The notes: a model not told the origin generated them from the sequence alone. Shown: positions 8,258 to 18,559, counted from the first letter of the stretch. The stretch: DNA of 64,000 bases from DAOUET01 sp034430155 (GCA_034430155.1 DAOUET010000069.1:1-64000); one strand, 5' to 3'. Program-made: numbers and translations.

Positions 8258-9496
8258 ATGACTGAAAATTCAAACTTACAGGGGTTAAGCACTCTGGTAT
8301 TGCATTACGGTGAAGGCCGTGACCCCAAACACGCCCATGTGACTCCCATTTACCAGACCGCTACTTTTAGTTTCCCAGACACAGCTACAGGAGCAGCTAT
8401 CTATAAGGGCGAGCAACCTGGCTATACCTATACTCGTACAACCAACCCGAACCCTCTTCACTATGCCCGCAAAATCGCCTTATTAGAGAGTTTAGACTTG
8501 ATGAGAACCCGTCCAGGCGAACCATTGGACCAGGTTGTCGCTGGAAAGGCGTTTTCCTCCGGTATGGCCGCCATTTCTGCTGCCGTTCTGGGGCGCGCCA
8601 AAGTAGGCGAGACCCTTATCGTCCAGCAGTCCTTATACAGTAACGCTTATAACTTCTTTAATGAAATGGCACCCCGGCTTGGCATTAACGTGGTTTGGCT
8701 AAAAGATACCACTCCCGCGGGCTGGCAAGCCGCATTCAGGGCTCATCCTGAAGCTGTCCTGGCTTACGCGGAGACGCCCGCCAATCCCACCATGCTGGTG
8801 GTTGACCTGGCAGCCGCGGCTGAAATCGCACATCAACATGGGTGTTGGTTGATGGTAGATAACACTTTTGCTACCCCTTATTGCCAGCGACCATTGGCTC
8901 TGGGGGCTGATGCCGTGCTTCATTCGACCACGAAGTATCTATCTGGCCACGGAGTGATCATTGGAGGTGTTGTGGTAAGTCCTCATCTTGACTTTATCCA
9001 CAAGGATCTTGCTTTGATGATGAAGACGCTGGGCGCGGCGCCAAGCCCCTTCGATTCCTGGTTGGCCAACATGGGTTTAAAAACTTTCGAATTGCGGATG
9101 CAACGACATTGTGATAACGCTATGGCTGTGGCCCGTTACCTTGAATCCCATCCTAAAGTAGCAGCAGTACATTATCCTGGTCTGGAAAGCAATCGGGGTC
9201 ATCATATTGCGCAAAAACAAATGCTTCATTACGGCGGCATGTTATCGTTTGAGCTCACCGGGGGTTTAATAGCCGGCGAAACCTTGATGAACAATCTTCA
9301 TGTGGCTACCTTGGCAGTCAGCCTGGGTAATGTGGATAGCTTGATCCAGCATCCTGCCAGCATGACCCACAGCAGCGTCCCGCCCAGCGAGCGTATCAAC
9401 ATGGGTATCACTGACGGCCTGGTGCGTTTTTCTGTAGGTGTGGAAAACATCGAAGATATCCTTGACGATTTGGAGAAAGGCTTGGAAAAAGTATAA
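8258..9496 (+). CDS. Cys/Met-metabolism PLP-dependent enzyme (methionine gamma-lyase / cystathionine gamma-synthase family)
   Basis: 412 residues. Fold type I PLP enzyme of the trans-sulfuration family. Visible motifs: tetramer/PLP contact GYTYTRTTNPNPLHYARKIA, FSSGMAA phosphate-binding loop, MVDNTFATPYCQRP with the PLP-ring Asp, and HSTTKYLSGHG with the Schiff-base Lys at about residue 226. Members cleave or form C-S bonds in Met, homocysteine, cystathionine or O-acylhomoserine; the sequence alone does not decide between these. ATG 8258 was chosen because AAGGAGAG precedes it; an in-frame start 30 bp upstream has none. A TATAAT at 8213-8218 fits a -10 box. Confidence 0.85.
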   Translation: MTENSNLQGLSTLVLHYGEGRDPKHAHVTPIYQTATFSFPDTATGAAIYKGEQPGYTYTRTTNPNPLHYARKIALLESLDLMRTRPGEPLDQVVAGKAFSSGMAAISAAVLGRAKVGETLIVQQSLYSNAYNFFNEMAPRLGINVVWLKDTTPAGWQAAFRAHPEAVLAYAETPANPTMLVVDLAAAAEIAHQHGCWLMVDNTFATPYCQRPLALGADAVLHSTTKYLSGHGVIIGGVVVSPHLDFIHKDLALMMKTLGAAPSPFDSWLANMGLKTFELRMQRHCDNAMAVARYLESHPKVAAVHYPGLESNRGHHIAQKQMLHYGGMLSFELTGGLIAGETLMNNLHVATLAVSLGNVDSLIQHPASMTHSSVPPSERINMGITDGLVRFSVGVENIEDILDDLEKGLEKV

Positions 9497-9604
9497 GGTC
9501 ATCCTTGCCTGACCCGTAATTTTCCGCCTCACCTGGCATCGTGTATAATCCCCACCAAGGAACCTGTAGCCCTGGTTATTCGTCTCCTTTATAGGAGAGC
9601 TGTT

Positions 9605-12600
9605 ATGCCCAACCGCCACTCGCAGCACCTTCTACGCATAATACCTTTTATCCTGATCAGCCTCTCTCTAGCCTGTTCATTGCCTTTCGTGACTGGGAAT
9701 ACCCCGCTCCCGCCTACCCCAACCCAAGGCGGTGGCGAAATCGTCACGGAGGCACCCCCTCCCCCACCCACGCCTACTCCAAACCCTCTACCTCCTGCCC
9801 TCGTGGAAAGTGATCCGGGTCCCAACCAGGGAATTTCGCTGCACGCCCCGATCACGCTTTATTTCAACCAAGCAATGGACCAGGCTTCCGTGGAAAGCGC
9901 TTTTACCGGACCACCTGGTCAGATTAAATGGGTCGATGAGGCCACCCTTACTTATGAGCCTGGGAGCCCATTACTCCCTGATTCTCAACTCGAGATCGGC
10001 TTCAGCACTCTCGCCAAAGCGACCAATGGCCTTGCACTGGTCAAACCCGTCAACCTCAAATTCCAGACAGTCGGATTTCTGCGTCTATCCCAACGATTAC
10101 CTGAACCTGAAACTCAAAATGTCAATCCAACTTCGGCTATTGTGGCCGCCTTTAACCAACCTGTGGTTCCATTGGGAGCCAACCCGGAATCTCTCCCCCA
10201 GGCATTCACCCTGATGCCTGCTTCTGATGGGCAGGCAGAGTGGATCAACACCAGCACTTATATTTTCTATCCAAAACCGGCCCTGGCTGGCGGCAGAACC
10301 TACACGGTTCGTATTAACCCAGACCTGACCAGCGCAGCAGGTGGTCCCCTGGAAAACCCTGCATCCTGGGCTTTTACGACCTTGCCTGCTCGGCTCCTCT
10401 CAGTAGTTCCAGACTCTGGTTCCGAAGGCGTGCATCTGGACAGTGATGTAAACCTCACTTTCAACCAGCCAATGGACGCGAACAGTGTGGAGGGCTATTT
10501 CACGCTCTTAGATCCGAACTCAAAGGCGCTGGATGGTCAATTCTCATGGAACCAAGATGCCACTATACTGACCTTCAACCCTAGAAATCTTCTAAAGCGC
10601 AATACGGTATATACAATTGTCTTGGATGAGCAGGCCCAAACCAGCGCGGGCACTTCTCTGCTTTCTGGGTGGCGCAGCAGCTTTCGGACAGCGCCACCCC
10701 TGCGGGTTCTCGGAAGCGAACCTCTCCAGGGAGGTTTGGGGAATGTTTACGCCGCGGTGAACATCTATTTCGACGCCCCCATCCAGTCCAAAGATGTGCT
10801 GCAGTTTATCACCTTCGAACCTGAGGTGCCCAATCTGCGAGCGTACACAGATGACGATGGGCGAACTTTGAGGTTAACTGCCAGCTTCGAGCCCTCTTCG
10901 GCATATACCCTGATCATCTCCCCCAACTTGCCCGACGCTTGGTATGGGCGTTTGGGTAAGGAATTCACTCTAAATTTTCACACCCAACCACTAGACCCCA
11001 ATCTCATAGTTTCGTCCGGATCTGACATCTTGTTCATCACCCCTCAGGAATCCAGCCTGAGAGTCCAGGCCACCAACCTATCTGACCTCTCGCTTTCTTT
11101 AGGAAAGCTACCTATGACCGACTTCATGGGCATGATCGCTCCAGGAGGTTACCAGCTGCGCCAGTCTTACCAACCGGAGAATCAACGCACCATTGCGCGA
11201 ACCCTGGATCTGCCCACCAACCGCACCCAAGCTGTAGATATCCCGCTTTCTTTAGGGAGCGGGTCATTAACCCCGGGTCTTTACTACCTAAAGTTCAATC
11301 TCGAGAACGGACAGATTTACCCCGGACCGTACTTGTTGGTGGTAAGCGACTTGCATTTGACCTTTAAATTAAGCGCAACCGATGCCTTGGTTTGGGTAGT
11401 GGATTTGCGCGAAGGCACACCGGTTATAGACGCTCCTATCGCGATTTACGCCGAAGATGGCACCCTCCTGGCGTCTGGTTCGACGGATAGCGATGGCGTT
11501 TTTAAGGCCTCCATCCCTCCCCAAAAGGACCCTTACAGCACAAGTTTTGCTGTACTGGGGGAACCTGGCGAGGATGATTTCGCCTTGGCATTATCAAATT
11601 GGGATCAGGGGTTAGAGGGCTGGAACTTTGGGATATCTACCGATTATACCCCTCCCAGGCTCGAGACCTACCTGTATACAGACCGGCCAATCTACCGCCC
11701 CGGACAGACAGTCTATTTTCGGGGGGTCTTTCGCCAGGCTTTTAATGGACGATATTCTTTGGTCGATCAGTCCAACTTGACTCTCTCGCTCTATAACGAT
11801 GCGGGTGAAAAAATCGAAAGCTTTGATCTGCCTCTTTCTGCCTTTGGCACGGTTCACGGTTCCTACACCATACCTGAAGGCGCCTCATTAGGTTTATACC
11901 GTCTTTCCAGTGAAGATACGTATCTCAGCACGATTAACTTCCAGGTAGCCGAGTATCGCAAACCTGAGATAAACCTGAATATTACGCCTGCCACAGATCA
12001 AATCCTGGCAGGTGATCCTTTGACCGTCACGGTGGCGGCGCGTTACTTCTTCGACGCGCCCGCTGGGAACCTGGCGGTGAAATGGTCATTGTACGAAGCG
12101 CCTGCGGATTTTCAATTGCCCGGCTACCAGGTCGGATTGTCCGATTCTAGCTGGTTGGATCCGTATGCCAGGTTTTCACTGGGTCAATTTGGAGATCTGG
12201 TGTCAGAAGGGCAAGCGCAGACCGACCCAGGCGGTCTTTTGAATCTTGAGTTTGCCACTTCAACAAGTGATGGCTCTTCACATCTGGGCCGCCAAAAATA
12301 TACCCTGGAGGTCACGGCTGAGGACGAAAGTGGCTTTCCAGTCAGCGCCCGGGCCAGTGTATTGGTGAATCCGGCAGATTTCTACATTGGCCTGCAACCT
12401 GACACCTGGGTCGGTCGGGCTGACGTTGAAATCGGATTCGAAGTTCAGGTGGTCGATTGGGAGTTGAACCCGGCGGGTGAACGCACCCTACGCGCCAATT
12501 TCCAAAAGGTCGTCTGGGACCGCATAGACCCGAAGCCCGGCGATGTGAAACCCTTCCCGACTTATATTCCCCATTACACACCGATTGGCAGCGCCGATTT

Positions 12601-15514
12601 CACTACCGGACCGGATGGTGTCGCCCGCTTAGCTTTTACACCCCCTGATCCAGGCACCTATCAGCTGGCTGTATACGGATTTGAGCAAACCGAACGGGGC
12701 GCTGAAAGCCAGATTCTGCTTTGGGTAGCGGGGCCAGGCGAGGCTGTCTGGCCTAACTTACCTAACCAGCGCCTGCGGTTAACCGCCGATCGGCTGGTGT
12801 ACAAACCTGGTGACACCGCCCAGGTGTTTATCCCCAACCCCCTCGGTCAGGGGGCTCTTGCCCTGGTGACCGTGGAAAGGGGCGTGGTGTTCCATCACGA
12901 AGTGCTGAGGTTAGATGAACAGGGACTGAATTATTCCTTGCCTCTCGATGATCAAGATGCTCCTAATGTATACCTCGCCGTCACTCTTTTGAAAGGTTAT
13001 GCTGGTGAGGGACCAGACTTCCGCCAGGGATATCTCAATTTAGCTGTGGAACCGGTCGCACAAACCTTGCGGGTATCTTTGACGAGCGATCCACAACGCA
13101 GCAGCCCGGGGGGGACTATCAATTTTGACACCCGTCTCAGCGATGCTCAGGGAAATCCCGTCAGTGGCGAATTTTCGCTCTCGGTCGTGGATCTGGCAGT
13201 CCTGACGTTGGCCGATACCAACTCCGAAGAAATATTACCGGCCTTCTACGGCAACCAACCTCTAGGCGTGCGCACCGGGCTAGACTTAGCCGTCTACTCA
13301 CAACGGCGCGCTATCGCGCCTGAAGGGATCGGCGGGGGCGGGGGTGGCGAGCTGCTGCCCCCACCGGTCATCCGCCAGACGTTTCCTGACACAGCCTTCT
13401 GGAATGCTGACATCCTCACCGATGAAAACGGTGAGGCGCAAGTCACTATGACACTGCCTGATAATCTTACAACCTGGCAGGTCGATCTGCGAGGATTGAC
13501 CACCGATACGCAAGTTGGTCAGGCTGAGGCACAGATCGTTTCCACCAAAGATCTGTTGATCCGGCCGGTCACGCCCCGCTTCTTGGTGGTAGGTGACCAT
13601 GCTTTATTGGCAGCTGTTGTGCAAAATAACACTGATAGTGATCTGCAAGGCAAGGTCTCCTTACAGGCCAGTGGATTCGACCTCGACGACCCCAACACTG
13701 CCTCGCAACCGGTGAGTTTGTCCGCAGGTGGTCGCCACCGCCTGGAATGGTGGGGAATATCCCAGGATGTGCCAAGTATCGACTTGGTTTTCACTGTGCA
13801 GGCTGGCGAGTTAGAAGACGCGGCTCGACCAACTGGGGGTGCCTTGCCTGTATTGCGCTTTACTGCTCCACAGACTTTTGGAACCGCTGGTACCATCGAT
13901 CAGGCAGGCGAGCGGCTTGAACTTCTCAGCCTACCACGTTCTTTTGATCCTCAAAGCGGGCAATTAACCCTGGAGCTGGCCCCCTCACTTGCCGCCGCGA
14001 TGACAACCGCCCTGGAAGCCCTCGAAAACTATCCCTATGCCTGTACAGAGCAGGTGCTTTCACGTTTTCTGCCCAATCTGGAAACATTGCGCATGTTACA
14101 GGATTTCAGCCTGGAAGCTCCTGCCCTGCAAATCCGTTTGGATCAAACACTGGATGAAAGTCTTACCCAACTGCTCTCCCGACAAAATGAGGACGGCGGC
14201 TGGGGTTGGTGGCAAAACCAGCAGAGCGATGCCTACTTCACAGCCTATGTGCTCTTTGGTTTAAGCCGCACCCACGACGCCGGGATAACTTTTGACCGCG
14301 CTGCAATCCAAAAAGCCATAAGCTTCTTACAGGCAGGTTTGCCAGCGCCACAGATGCTCAGTCAAGCCTGGCAATTCGATAGGTTGGCCTTCGAACACTA
14401 CGCGCTAGCCGTAGCCGGCGCAGGAGATCTTGGTAGCGCCGCAGCTCTTTATGAATCCCGCCTGGAACTCAACCCTTGGGCCCAAGCTTTATTGGCTCTC
14501 ACCATAGAAAACCTCTCCCCGGGAGACGAGCGCGCTCAAACGTTGCTATCAGATCTTGAGACCAAAGCGATACGTTCTGCTACAGGGTCGCATTGGGAAG
14601 ACCGGGAACCTGATTGGCGAAATATGAGCACGCCAGTTTTCACCACTGCTGTGATCTTATACACTTTGGCTCAGCAAAATCCAGCTTCCCCTCTTGTTGC
14701 TGATAGCCTGCGTTATTTGATGGCTCAACGCCGCCCTTCCGGCGGGTGGACTTCCACATATGATAACGCCTGGGCGTTGATGGCATTAGCCCAGGTCATG
14801 AAGGGCACTGGTGAATTAGGCGGCGATTTCAATTTTGAGGCCAGGCTTAACGACGATCCCCTTGCTAATGGACAAGCAACCGTTGAGACTCAACTGACTC
14901 CCATTAACGCCCAGGTGCCTATCAGCCAGCTTTACCCGCATGCACCCAATGCCCTCATCATCCAAAGAGACTCCGGACCTGGCAAGTTGTATTACACTGC
15001 TCGCCTCAGCGTCGACCGCCCCGTCGAAGGCGTGGTGCCACTCGACCAGGGCATTAGCCTCTCCCGGGATTACTACCCCGCAGCAGACGAATGTCCCCAA
15101 CAGAACTGCACTCCCATTCATCTCGTCAAGGCTGGTGAAATGGTGAATGTCCGTCTGACCTTGACCGTACCGGAAACAGCTTACTACCTGCTGGTAGAAG
15201 ATTACATTCCCGCCGGATCTGAAATCCTGGATGTCAGCTTAAAGACCAGCCAGCAGGGGTCCGCCCCCAGTTTCGACCCGCAGCTGCCTTTCCTGGATGG
15301 CTGGGGTTGGTGGTACTTCAGCACACCACAAATCTTCGACGACCATATCGCCTGGGCTGCCAGCAGTCTACCTCCCGGAACTTATCAGCTGACTTACACC
15401 CTGGTCGCCCTGCAAGCAGGCGAATTCCGGGTTTTGCCAGCCCGGGCTTGGCAGTTTTACTTCCCAGAGGTACAAGGCAATAGCGCCGGCGAGCTATTCG
15501 AGATAAAGCCTTGA
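9605..15514 (+). CDS. bacterial alpha-2-macroglobulin lipoprotein with intact thioester motif
   Basis: 1969 residues. Lipoprotein signal (lipobox LSLAC, Cys about 24), then a Pro/Thr spacer. The first 460 or so residues are Ig-like Big_5-type repeats (each with FNQPM/FNQAM and a terminal YTF/FTT strand). Macroglobulin domains follow, with YTDRPIYRPGQTVYFRG marking MG2 near residue 697, then the A2M core around 1250-1370 and the thioester domain with CTEQ (Cys1480-Gln1483) and several GGWGWW/GGWTSTYDNAWA helical-barrel motifs. Intact CxEQ implies covalent trapping of attacking proteases at the cell surface. Classical bacterial A2M genes are paired with pbpC; none is here, which fits other lineages. 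ATG follows GGAGAG; TATAAT at 9544-9549 is a likely -10. Confidence 0.92.
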   Translation: MPNRHSQHLLRIIPFILISLSLACSLPFVTGNTPLPPTPTQGGGEIVTEAPPPPPTPTPNPLPPALVESDPGPNQGISLHAPITLYFNQAMDQASVESAFTGPPGQIKWVDEATLTYEPGSPLLPDSQLEIGFSTLAKATNGLALVKPVNLKFQTVGFLRLSQRLPEPETQNVNPTSAIVAAFNQPVVPLGANPESLPQAFTLMPASDGQAEWINTSTYIFYPKPALAGGRTYTVRINPDLTSAAGGPLENPASWAFTTLPARLLSVVPDSGSEGVHLDSDVNLTFNQPMDANSVEGYFTLLDPNSKALDGQFSWNQDATILTFNPRNLLKRNTVYTIVLDEQAQTSAGTSLLSGWRSSFRTAPPLRVLGSEPLQGGLGNVYAAVNIYFDAPIQSKDVLQFITFEPEVPNLRAYTDDDGRTLRLTASFEPSSAYTLIISPNLPDAWYGRLGKEFTLNFHTQPLDPNLIVSSGSDILFITPQESSLRVQATNLSDLSLSLGKLPMTDFMGMIAPGGYQLRQSYQPENQRTIARTLDLPTNRTQAVDIPLSLGSGSLTPGLYYLKFNLENGQIYPGPYLLVVSDLHLTFKLSATDALVWVVDLREGTPVIDAPIAIYAEDGTLLASGSTDSDGVFKASIPPQKDPYSTSFAVLGEPGEDDFALALSNWDQGLEGWNFGISTDYTPPRLETYLYTDRPIYRPGQTVYFRGVFRQAFNGRYSLVDQSNLTLSLYNDAGEKIESFDLPLSAFGTVHGSYTIPEGASLGLYRLSSEDTYLSTINFQVAEYRKPEINLNITPATDQILAGDPLTVTVAARYFFDAPAGNLAVKWSLYEAPADFQLPGYQVGLSDSSWLDPYARFSLGQFGDLVSEGQAQTDPGGLLNLEFATSTSDGSSHLGRQKYTLEVTAEDESGFPVSARASVLVNPADFYIGLQPDTWVGRADVEIGFEVQVVDWELNPAGERTLRANFQKVVWDRIDPKPGDVKPFPTYIPHYTPIGSADFTTGPDGVARLAFTPPDPGTYQLAVYGFEQTERGAESQILLWVAGPGEAVWPNLPNQRLRLTADRLVYKPGDTAQVFIPNPLGQGALALVTVERGVVFHHEVLRLDEQGLNYSLPLDDQDAPNVYLAVTLLKGYAGEGPDFRQGYLNLAVEPVAQTLRVSLTSDPQRSSPGGTINFDTRLSDAQGNPVSGEFSLSVVDLAVLTLADTNSEEILPAFYGNQPLGVRTGLDLAVYSQRRAIAPEGIGGGGGGELLPPPVIRQTFPDTAFWNADILTDENGEAQVTMTLPDNLTTWQVDLRGLTTDTQVGQAEAQIVSTKDLLIRPVTPRFLVVGDHALLAAVVQNNTDSDLQGKVSLQASGFDLDDPNTASQPVSLSAGGRHRLEWWGISQDVPSIDLVFTVQAGELEDAARPTGGALPVLRFTAPQTFGTAGTIDQAGERLELLSLPRSFDPQSGQLTLELAPSLAAAMTTALEALENYPYACTEQVLSRFLPNLETLRMLQDFSLEAPALQIRLDQTLDESLTQLLSRQNEDGGWGWWQNQQSDAYFTAYVLFGLSRTHDAGITFDRAAIQKAISFLQAGLPAPQMLSQAWQFDRLAFEHYALAVAGAGDLGSAAALYESRLELNPWAQALLALTIENLSPGDERAQTLLSDLETKAIRSATGSHWEDREPDWRNMSTPVFTTAVILYTLAQQNPASPLVADSLRYLMAQRRPSGGWTSTYDNAWALMALAQVMKGTGELGGDFNFEARLNDDPLANGQATVETQLTPINAQVPISQLYPHAPNALIIQRDSGPGKLYYTARLSVDRPVEGVVPLDQGISLSRDYYPAADECPQQNCTPIHLVKAGEMVNVRLTLTVPETAYYLLVEDYIPAGSEILDVSLKTSQQGSAPSFDPQLPFLDGWGWWYFSTPQIFDDHIAWAASSLPPGTYQLTYTLVALQAGEFRVLPARAWQFYFPEVQGNSAGELFEIKP

Positions 15515-15574
15515 AGTGGAAAGGTGGATTTTCGCAGATCGGGCTATAGTATAATGCCTCGAATTGGAGGTAAC

Positions 15575-15934
15575 ATGCCGGATAAAGATGATCGTACCAT
15601 AACGCCTCATAAAGGCAATGTCTTTCAAGATTTGGCGATGCGGGTCAAGCTCATCCTGCAACTCATGGCTGACCCGCGCGTCAATATTCTCCTCAAATTT
15701 ATCCCTCTTGGGTCATTCGTCTATCTGATCTTCCCTGACCTCGCCCCAGGGCCAATTGACGACGCTGCAGTGATCTGGTTGGGCTTATATTTATTTGTGG
15801 AGCTTTGCCCGCCGGAAGTAGTCGCTGAACATATGGCTGAACTCACTCGCACCATCCCAGGTCAGTGGCATGATCCCCAAGATGATAGTACCCATGATGA
15901 TGTAATTGAGGCTGAATTCCGGGATGAGCAATGA
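15575..15934 (+). CDS. small DUF1232-like membrane protein
   Basis: 119 residues. A basic/amphipathic N-terminal third, then a helix pair (KFIPLGSFVYLIFPDLAPGP and DDAAVIWLGLYLFVELCP) with the Pro-Asp and D-D-A pattern of YkvA/DUF1232 proteins, and an acidic C-terminal tail. Function of the family is unknown; the segments suggest membrane association. GGAGG lies 6 bases before ATG 15575, and TATAAT at 15550-15555 suggests its own promoter with a very short leader. The stop overlaps the start of the sugar dehydrogenase gene by 11 bp. Confidence 0.7.
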   Translation: MPDKDDRTITPHKGNVFQDLAMRVKLILQLMADPRVNILLKFIPLGSFVYLIFPDLAPGPIDDAAVIWLGLYLFVELCPPEVVAEHMAELTRTIPGQWHDPQDDSTHDDVIEAEFRDEQ

Positions 15935-17336
15935 GCCAAGGATTCGACTTTCGGTAAATCGTTTTTTTAGTTGCCCTCGCAGTTTTGGAGGCCTCGTCGC
16001 CATATCCTTCCTCATCGGGACGCTTCTGGGTTGTTCGCCTGGTTCTTCAGAAGAACAGCCCCTCTCAACCTCATCATCCATTCAAAACCAAATCACTTCA
16101 GCGATTCAGACGCCCTCCAAAAGTGCCACCAGCCCAGAACCGCTCAGTGAAACCGGGGCCTTTCCTGCTCTCCCGCAATCCCCAACAATCTCCCCACCTC
16201 CTACCACACCGCCAGCCTCCTCTACAAATACGGTCACACAGACCCCCGAAGGTATTACCCCAGCTTCCCTGCCTGACCCTTCCGGGTATGAGTGGCATGC
16301 TTTCGTATCTGGATTGGACAAGCCGGTAGGTCTGATTAACTCTGACGATGTTTCTGGTCGGTTGTTCGTATTGGAGCAAAGTGGGAAAATCCGCCTGATC
16401 AAGGGTGGTGAGTTGGCTCCCGACCCATTTCTGGATATCCACGAGAGAGTAGGTTCGAGCGGGCTTGAGCAGGGTTTGTTAGGCATCGCCTTCCACCCCC
16501 ATTATGCTGAAAATGGCTTCTTCTTCATCAACTACACCGATCTCAACGGCAATACGGTCATCGCTCGATTTCATGTCTCTGACAACCCAGACCTGGCTGA
16601 TCCAGCCAGCGAAAAGATTTTGCTGAGGGTGGCGCAACCGTATGCGAATCATAACGGCGGCATGCTAGCTTTTGGACCGGATAGCTACCTTTACCTTGGT
16701 TTAGGTGATGGCGGTTCCGCCGGAGACCCGCAAGGCAACGCCCAATCCTTGGACACCCTGCTCGGAAAAATCCTCCGCCTGGATGTCGATCATGGCGACC
16801 CATACGCCATCCCTGCGGATAACCCTTTCGGAAACGGTGGAGGCCTGCCAGAAATCTGGGCTTATGGATTGCGCAATCCCTGGCGTTTCTCCTTCGACCG
16901 CTCAACAGGTGACCTTTATATTGGAGATGTTGGACAGTCAAAGTGGGAGGAGATCGATTTCCTGCCAACCAACAGCCCGGGTAGCTCTAACTTTGGCTGG
17001 AATTACCGGGAAGGCTTTCATTCCTATCAAGGCACACCCTCCGCCAACCTGAATTTGACTGATCCCGTTACGGAATATGACCATTCTCAAGGCTGCTCGG
17101 TGACAGGAGGGTTTGTTTATCGCGGAACCAATCTACCTGCCTGGCAGGGTATCTATTTATTCGGCGATTACTGCTCAGGCAATGTTTGGGGCTTGAGACG
17201 TGCGCCAGATGGCTCCTGGCAAAATGAGCTTCTCTTTGAAGGCGTAGCAAACATTACTTCTTTCGGTGAAGACCAGACCGGTGAGGTTTACTTACTTGAC
17301 CACCAGGGGACGGTTTATCGGCTGGATAAGAAATAA
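15924..17336 (+). CDS. PQQ-type glucose/sorbosone dehydrogenase-like lipoprotein
   Basis: 470 residues. Lipoprotein signal with lipobox LLGC (about residue 36), then about 70 residues rich in Ser, Thr and Pro. The six-bladed propeller of the GSDH family follows: LPDPSGYEWHAFVSGLDKPV, QGLLGIAFHPHY, HNGGMLAFGPD, LYLGLGDGGSAGD, GKILRLDVD, AYGLRNPWRFSFD, YIGDVGQSKWEEID and YDHSQGCSVTGGFVYRG. These are the canonical cofactor, Ca and catalytic regions of soluble aldose dehydrogenases such as YliI/Asd. Substrate and true cofactor cannot be told from sequence. It overlaps the DUF1232-like gene and is followed 10 bp later by a secreted phosphoesterase. Confidence 0.88.
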   Translation: MSNEPRIRLSVNRFFSCPRSFGGLVAISFLIGTLLGCSPGSSEEQPLSTSSSIQNQITSAIQTPSKSATSPEPLSETGAFPALPQSPTISPPPTTPPASSTNTVTQTPEGITPASLPDPSGYEWHAFVSGLDKPVGLINSDDVSGRLFVLEQSGKIRLIKGGELAPDPFLDIHERVGSSGLEQGLLGIAFHPHYAENGFFFINYTDLNGNTVIARFHVSDNPDLADPASEKILLRVAQPYANHNGGMLAFGPDSYLYLGLGDGGSAGDPQGNAQSLDTLLGKILRLDVDHGDPYAIPADNPFGNGGGLPEIWAYGLRNPWRFSFDRSTGDLYIGDVGQSKWEEIDFLPTNSPGSSNFGWNYREGFHSYQGTPSANLNLTDPVTEYDHSQGCSVTGGFVYRGTNLPAWQGIYLFGDYCSGNVWGLRRAPDGSWQNELLFEGVANITSFGEDQTGEVYLLDHQGTVYRLDKK

Positions 17337-17346
17337 ACAGAAGATT

Positions 17347-18483
17347 ATGGGCTCATTCCTCGTATCAAGGAGAAACAGCATGGCTCCTCTGTGCATATTT
17401 TTAATTACGATTGTGATGGCTGCCTGTAACCCTGCCCAGCCTTTAGCAGGCTCGGGTACGCCACTGCCTCAAATAACGACAACGCCAACGCTGCTCCTTC
17501 AGCCTACCCTCAATGATATTCCAACCATAACCCCCTCTCCGACTGAGACCACCACAGCTTCACCCTCCCCCGCCCTCACACCTGGCTTACCAGCAACTGT
17601 CACTGCTACTGCTACGCTTCGTTTTGCCGTGATCGGCGATTATGGTAGCGGTAGCCAGAACGAAGCCGATGTAGCCAACCTGGTCAGCAGCTGGGCTCCG
17701 GACTTCATTATTACAACCGGGGATAATAATTATCCCAGCGGGAGCGCAGCCACTATCGATGACAACATCGGTCAGTTCTACCACGCTTTTATCTCACCCT
17801 ACCTTGGCACTTACGGAGATGGCGCTGAGGACAACCGCTTTTTCCCTTCCTTAGGCAATCATGATTGGGTCTCCTCGGGAGCTCAGCCTTATCTTGACTA
17901 CTTCACACTGCCCGGAAACGAGCGCTATTATGATTTTGTATGGGGACCTGTCCACTTTTTTGCATTGGACAGCGATTCTCACGAGCCCGATGGGGTTGGC
18001 AGCAGCTCGATACAGGCTGCCTGGCTCGCTAGCCGTTTGGCTGCCTCCAACGCGCCCTGGAAAATAGTTTACATGCACCATCCTCCCTATTCCTCTGGAG
18101 AGCATGGCAACATCCAGTGGATGCAGTGGCCCTTCCAGGCCTGGGGCGCAACCGCGGTCCTCTCCGGTCACGACCACACTTACGAACGTATCGAATTGAA
18201 CGGCTTTCCTTACTTCATTAACGGACTGGGCGGCAAATCGAAATATAATTTTCATACCCCAGTTCCTGGCAGCCAGGTGCGCTACAATCAGGATTATGGC
18301 GCCATGCTGGTTGAAGCCACTGAAGATCGCCTCACCTTCCAGTTCATCAACCGCCAAGGAGAGATTATCGACCAATACCAGCTTAATGCCACACCTAGCT
18401 ATAGCCACAATTTATTCCTTCCTTTGCTTCAGCACAGCCAAAAAACTGGGTTGCGGGTCTTGGGCGATCTTCTTTTGCGGTAG
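17347..18483 (+). CDS. secreted metallophosphoesterase (purple acid phosphatase-like) lipoprotein
   Basis: 378 residues from ATG 17347. A second in-frame ATG at 17380 has the better ribosome binding site (AAGGAG) but would leave a signal peptide without positive residues, so the start is uncertain. Lipobox VMAAC, then a 70-residue Thr/Pro spacer. Calcineurin-type core: FAVIGDYGSG, ITTGDNNYPSG, SLGNHDW, YMHHPPYSSGEHG and LSGHDHTYERIE supply the two-metal ligands. The end carries a short hydrophobic stretch (SYSHNLFLPLL), a pattern seen at the C-termini of other surface proteins. Probably hydrolyses phosphomonoesters outside the membrane; exact substrate unknown. Confidence 0.85.
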   Translation: MGSFLVSRRNSMAPLCIFLITIVMAACNPAQPLAGSGTPLPQITTTPTLLLQPTLNDIPTITPSPTETTTASPSPALTPGLPATVTATATLRFAVIGDYGSGSQNEADVANLVSSWAPDFIITTGDNNYPSGSAATIDDNIGQFYHAFISPYLGTYGDGAEDNRFFPSLGNHDWVSSGAQPYLDYFTLPGNERYYDFVWGPVHFFALDSDSHEPDGVGSSSIQAAWLASRLAASNAPWKIVYMHHPPYSSGEHGNIQWMQWPFQAWGATAVLSGHDHTYERIELNGFPYFINGLGGKSKYNFHTPVPGSQVRYNQDYGAMLVEATEDRLTFQFINRQGEIIDQYQLNATPSYSHNLFLPLLQHSQKTGLRVLGDLLLR

Positions 18484-18509
18484 ATTGAAAATCCCACCGT
18501 ATTGGAGTA

Positions 18510-18528
18510 CATTAATCTGCGATTAATG
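18510..18528. promoter_or_regulatory. 19-bp palindrome upstream of the exporter promoter (candidate operator)
   Basis: CATTAATC, TGC, GATTAATG: two perfect 8-bp arms with a 3-nt centre, ending 2 bp before the -35 box of the exporter leader. Size and position fit a homodimeric regulator's operator. It could instead terminate the phosphoesterase gene, but it is AT-rich and has no U-tract. Confidence 0.45.
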
Positions 18529-18530
18529 CC

Positions 18531-18559
18531 TTGACCGATCCCAAATCTCATGATAGACT
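18531..18559 (+). promoter_or_regulatory. promoter of the ABC exporter leader
   Basis: TTGACC (18531-18536), 17-nt spacer, TAGACT (18554-18559), with TGA directly before the -10 giving an extended -10 element. Transcription would begin near 18566, about 29 nt before the leader ORF. Confidence 0.6.
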
